From JACKCP01 sp034007295 (lineage in GTDB: Bacteria > Desulfobacterota > Desulfobacteria > Desulfobacterales > JACKCP01): a stretch of DNA of 24,368 nucleotides. The notes below the pieces were generated by a model, which made no database searches, was not told the origin of the DNA, and saw only the letters and a list, made by a program, of their open reading frames with translations. The position numbers were made by a program, and so were the translations under genes. This document shows positions 22,471 to 24,368 of this stretch, piece by piece. Numbering within the stretch: position 1 is the stretch's first letter; each line of letters opens with the position of its first letter. The stretch is from NCBI GenBank assembly GCA_034007295.1, contig JAVERC010000048.1, positions 1-24,368 of the forward strand. Direction: 5' to 3'.

Positions 22471-24021
22471 ATGAAAAAACTGGCACTTAATACATCATCC
22501 TTTGAAAAATTAAGAACCGGTAATTTAATATATGTGGATAAGACAAAATGGATATCAAGGCTTTTGGATAATGGTGAGGCATATTTTTTATCAAGACCCC
22601 GAAGATTTGGAAAGTCACTTACTATTTCAACTCTTAATGAACTTTTCTCAGGGAATAAAAAATTATTTAAAGGTCTTTATATTGAGAATAAATGGGAATT
22701 TGATTCTTATCCTGTTTTAGTTTTTGATTTTAATGAAATAGACACTTCAAATCCTGAGAATCTTACAGAATCTTTAAAAGAAAACCTTTTAAACATTGGA
22801 AAAACACATAATATTCACCTGGATAAAAACAAACTTTTAAAAAACCTTTTTTTAAATATACTTACGGCCTTATATGAAAAATATAATGAAAATCTTGTGA
22901 TTTTAGTAGACGAATACGACAAGCCAATAATAGACCACCTTGCAAAAGATGAAATAAAAATTGCTAAACAAAACAGGGAAATACTTGAATCCTTTTTTGG
23001 TACTTTAAAAGGTGCAAATATTGTAGACAAGCTTAAGTTTATATTTGTCACAGGAGTTTCAAGATTTTCAAAGGTTTCCATTTTTTCCAAATGGAATAAT
23101 CTTACTGATATTACAATGTCTGGGGAATATTCAGATTTTCTTGGATACAGCGAAGATGAAATTAAAGAATATTTTGATGAGTATTTGTATGAGTTTTGTG
23201 AAGAAATGGGAATCAGCATTGAAGAATGCATTGACAAGCTTAAATATTATTATAATGGATACCGTTTTTCCAAAAAAGATATAAAGGTTTTTAATCCTAT
23301 TTCTCTTATGAACTGCCTTAAAGACAAAGAATTTAAAAACTACTGGTTTTCAACAGCAACCCCAAAATTTCTTGTGGAGCTTATCAAGGAAAACAATTAC
23401 TACATTCCAAATCTTGAAAATGTCAGAGCAGGATCTGGAATGCTTGAAAATTTTGATATAGAAAATCTGCAGATAATTCCAATGCTTTTTCAAACGGGCT
23501 GCCTTACCATAAAAGACCATGACGGAACGCTTGTTTCTCTTTCATATCCAAATGAAGAAGTCAAAAAAAGCTTCAATGAAATCCTTTTGCAAAATATTAC
23601 AAATAAATTTGATTCTGCAGCCTATGCAAATGAACTTGGACTTGCCTTTAAAAATGAAGACTTTGAAGAAGCCAAATTTTTCATAAATGCAATTTTCAAT
23701 GAAATCCCCTACCCTCATTTTAAAAATGCAGATGAAAACTATTTTCATACAATAATTTATATGAGTTTATCTTTAATTGGATATAACACCAGATCAGAGC
23801 TTTTAAACTCAAGGGGACGACTTGATCTTGCTCTTATTTTTCCAGATAAGGTTTATGTTATTGAGTTCAAGTGCAATTCTTCTGCTGACGTGGCCATTAA
23901 TCAGATAAAGGAAAAGGGATATGCCAAAAAATGGGAAAATAAAAATATAAGAACCATTTTATGCGGGATATCATTTGACAGTGAAAAAAGGGAAGTAAGT
24001 GATATTTTATTTGAGGAATAG
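22471..24021 (+). CDS. AAA-ATPase-like / PD-(D/E)XK nuclease superfamily protein
   Basis: 516 residues. I chose ATG at 22471 because AAAGGA lies about 10 bases upstream and the family begins here (MKKLALNTSSFEKLRTGN, LIYVDKTKWI). The frame is open 50 codons further up (22321) with unrelated low-quality sequence. The N-terminal ATPase-like domain has the P-loop variant SRPRRFGKSLT (about 46-56) and Walker B LVILVDEYDKPI (about 144-155). FVTGVSRFSKVSIFSKWNNL and YYNGYRFS follow, all typical of the AAA-ATPase_like family. The C-terminal region carries the nuclease-like signature GRLDLALIFPDKVYVIEFK. Such proteins are abundant and repetitive in Desulfobacterota, Bacteroidota and Clostridia; their role is unknown, perhaps mobile-element or defence related. 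Its neighbours are Rpn-family genes. Confidence 0.88.
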   Translation: MKKLALNTSSFEKLRTGNLIYVDKTKWISRLLDNGEAYFLSRPRRFGKSLTISTLNELFSGNKKLFKGLYIENKWEFDSYPVLVFDFNEIDTSNPENLTESLKENLLNIGKTHNIHLDKNKLLKNLFLNILTALYEKYNENLVILVDEYDKPIIDHLAKDEIKIAKQNREILESFFGTLKGANIVDKLKFIFVTGVSRFSKVSIFSKWNNLTDITMSGEYSDFLGYSEDEIKEYFDEYLYEFCEEMGISIEECIDKLKYYYNGYRFSKKDIKVFNPISLMNCLKDKEFKNYWFSTATPKFLVELIKENNYYIPNLENVRAGSGMLENFDIENLQIIPMLFQTGCLTIKDHDGTLVSLSYPNEEVKKSFNEILLQNITNKFDSAAYANELGLAFKNEDFEEAKFFINAIFNEIPYPHFKNADENYFHTIIYMSLSLIGYNTRSELLNSRGRLDLALIFPDKVYVIEFKCNSSADVAINQIKEKGYAKKWENKNIRTILCGISFDSEKREVSDILFEE

Positions 24022-24030
24022 TTTTTTATT

Positions 24031-24368
24031 ATGAATGATTTCAATATCAAAAACTCACATGACAAACTTTTCAAAGATACCTGGAGCGATCTTTATAATG
24101 CAAAAAGCTTTTTGGAAAATTATCTTCCAAAAAAAGTGCTTGAGCTTACAAACCTTGATTCCCTTGAAATCTGCAAAGATTCCTTTATTGAAAAAGATCT
24201 TGAAGAATTCTACTCCGACATGCTTTACAAGGCTGATATTAAAGGAAATTCAGGATATATTTATCTGCTTTTTGAGCACAAAAGCTATTATGACAAATGG
24301 ATTCACCTTCAGCTTTTGGAATATCTGATAAAAATCTGGCGTCAGGACATAAAAAACAATAATCCCCA
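24031..24368 (+). CDS. Rpn-family (YhgA-like) nuclease/putative transposase, partial
   Basis: The frame from ATG at 24031, ten bases after the previous stop, runs off the right edge (112 complete codons). The sequence follows the YhgA/Transposase_31 pattern: HDKLFKDTWSDLYNAKSFLE, NYLPKKVLELTNLDSLEICK, SFIEKDLEEFYSDMLYKADI, GYIYLLFEHKSYYDKWIHLQ and LLEYLIKIW. The motifs SDMLYK and YLLFEHKS contain the expected PD-(D/E)XK residues (D, then E-x-K). GAGGA inside the end of the previous gene could serve as ribosome-binding site, suggesting co-transcription with the ATPase-like gene. A different frame over the same bases is a shadow. Confidence 0.88.
   Translation, partial: MNDFNIKNSHDKLFKDTWSDLYNAKSFLENYLPKKVLELTNLDSLEICKDSFIEKDLEEFYSDMLYKADIKGNSGYIYLLFEHKSYYDKWIHLQLLEYLIKIWRQDIKNNNP

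Noticed and set aside
24035..24328. 97-codon open frame at the right edge
   Set aside because: The frame starting at 24031 matches the Rpn family over its whole length; the other is a shadow.

Overview
The window is A+T-rich bacterial DNA. Four features point to an anaerobic member of the Desulfobacterota (sulfate-reducer-like delta-proteobacterial lineage): an LL-diaminopimelate aminotransferase, an Hdr-type iron-sulfur protein with an in-frame UGA that looks like selenocysteine, tandem GEMM (c-di-GMP-I class) riboswitches, and secreted proteins with the TGQAG signature. I cannot name the genus.

Layout. 1-480 is the 5' part of a heptad-repeat coiled-coil membrane protein (minus). 770-1990 is dapL (minus). 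2104-2442 holds two interspersed repeats. 2663-3973 is the selenoprotein (plus) with a hairpin just after its UGA and a strong terminator. 4083-5515 carries two TetR-family regulators (minus). The second is the last gene of a small operon (8569 to 4892) that also encodes a predicted outer-membrane barrel and an LVIVD-repeat propeller. 8627-8840 is repeat DNA.

8880-19860 is the centre of interest. It is one long minus-strand block. Five secreted proteins share a signal peptide followed by L-x-x-x-T-G-Q-A-G, and four of them share a later D-x-D-G. Among them sit a periplasmic C39-like peptidase, two paralogous coiled-coil plus beta-barrel proteins, a FadL-like barrel and a PD40 propeller. Peptidase plus coiled-coil barrel plus small secreted proteins recalls the Pseudomonas Fap amyloid secretion operon and the Acinetobacter genes annotated as fil. 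Both ends are under apparent cyclic-dinucleotide control: four back-to-back GEMM aptamers precede the gene at 8880-9389, and one GEMM-like aptamer precedes the gene at 18895-19707. My reading is a second-messenger-controlled export and assembly system for extracellular (biofilm or fibre) proteins.

19900-24368 is a degraded accessory region on the plus strand. It has three palindromic operator-like sites, a wrecked higB toxin gene next to an intact higA, an Rpn-family nuclease gene split by a 143-bp hairpin repeat, an AAA-ATPase-like/PD-(D/E)XK protein and the start of another Rpn-family gene.
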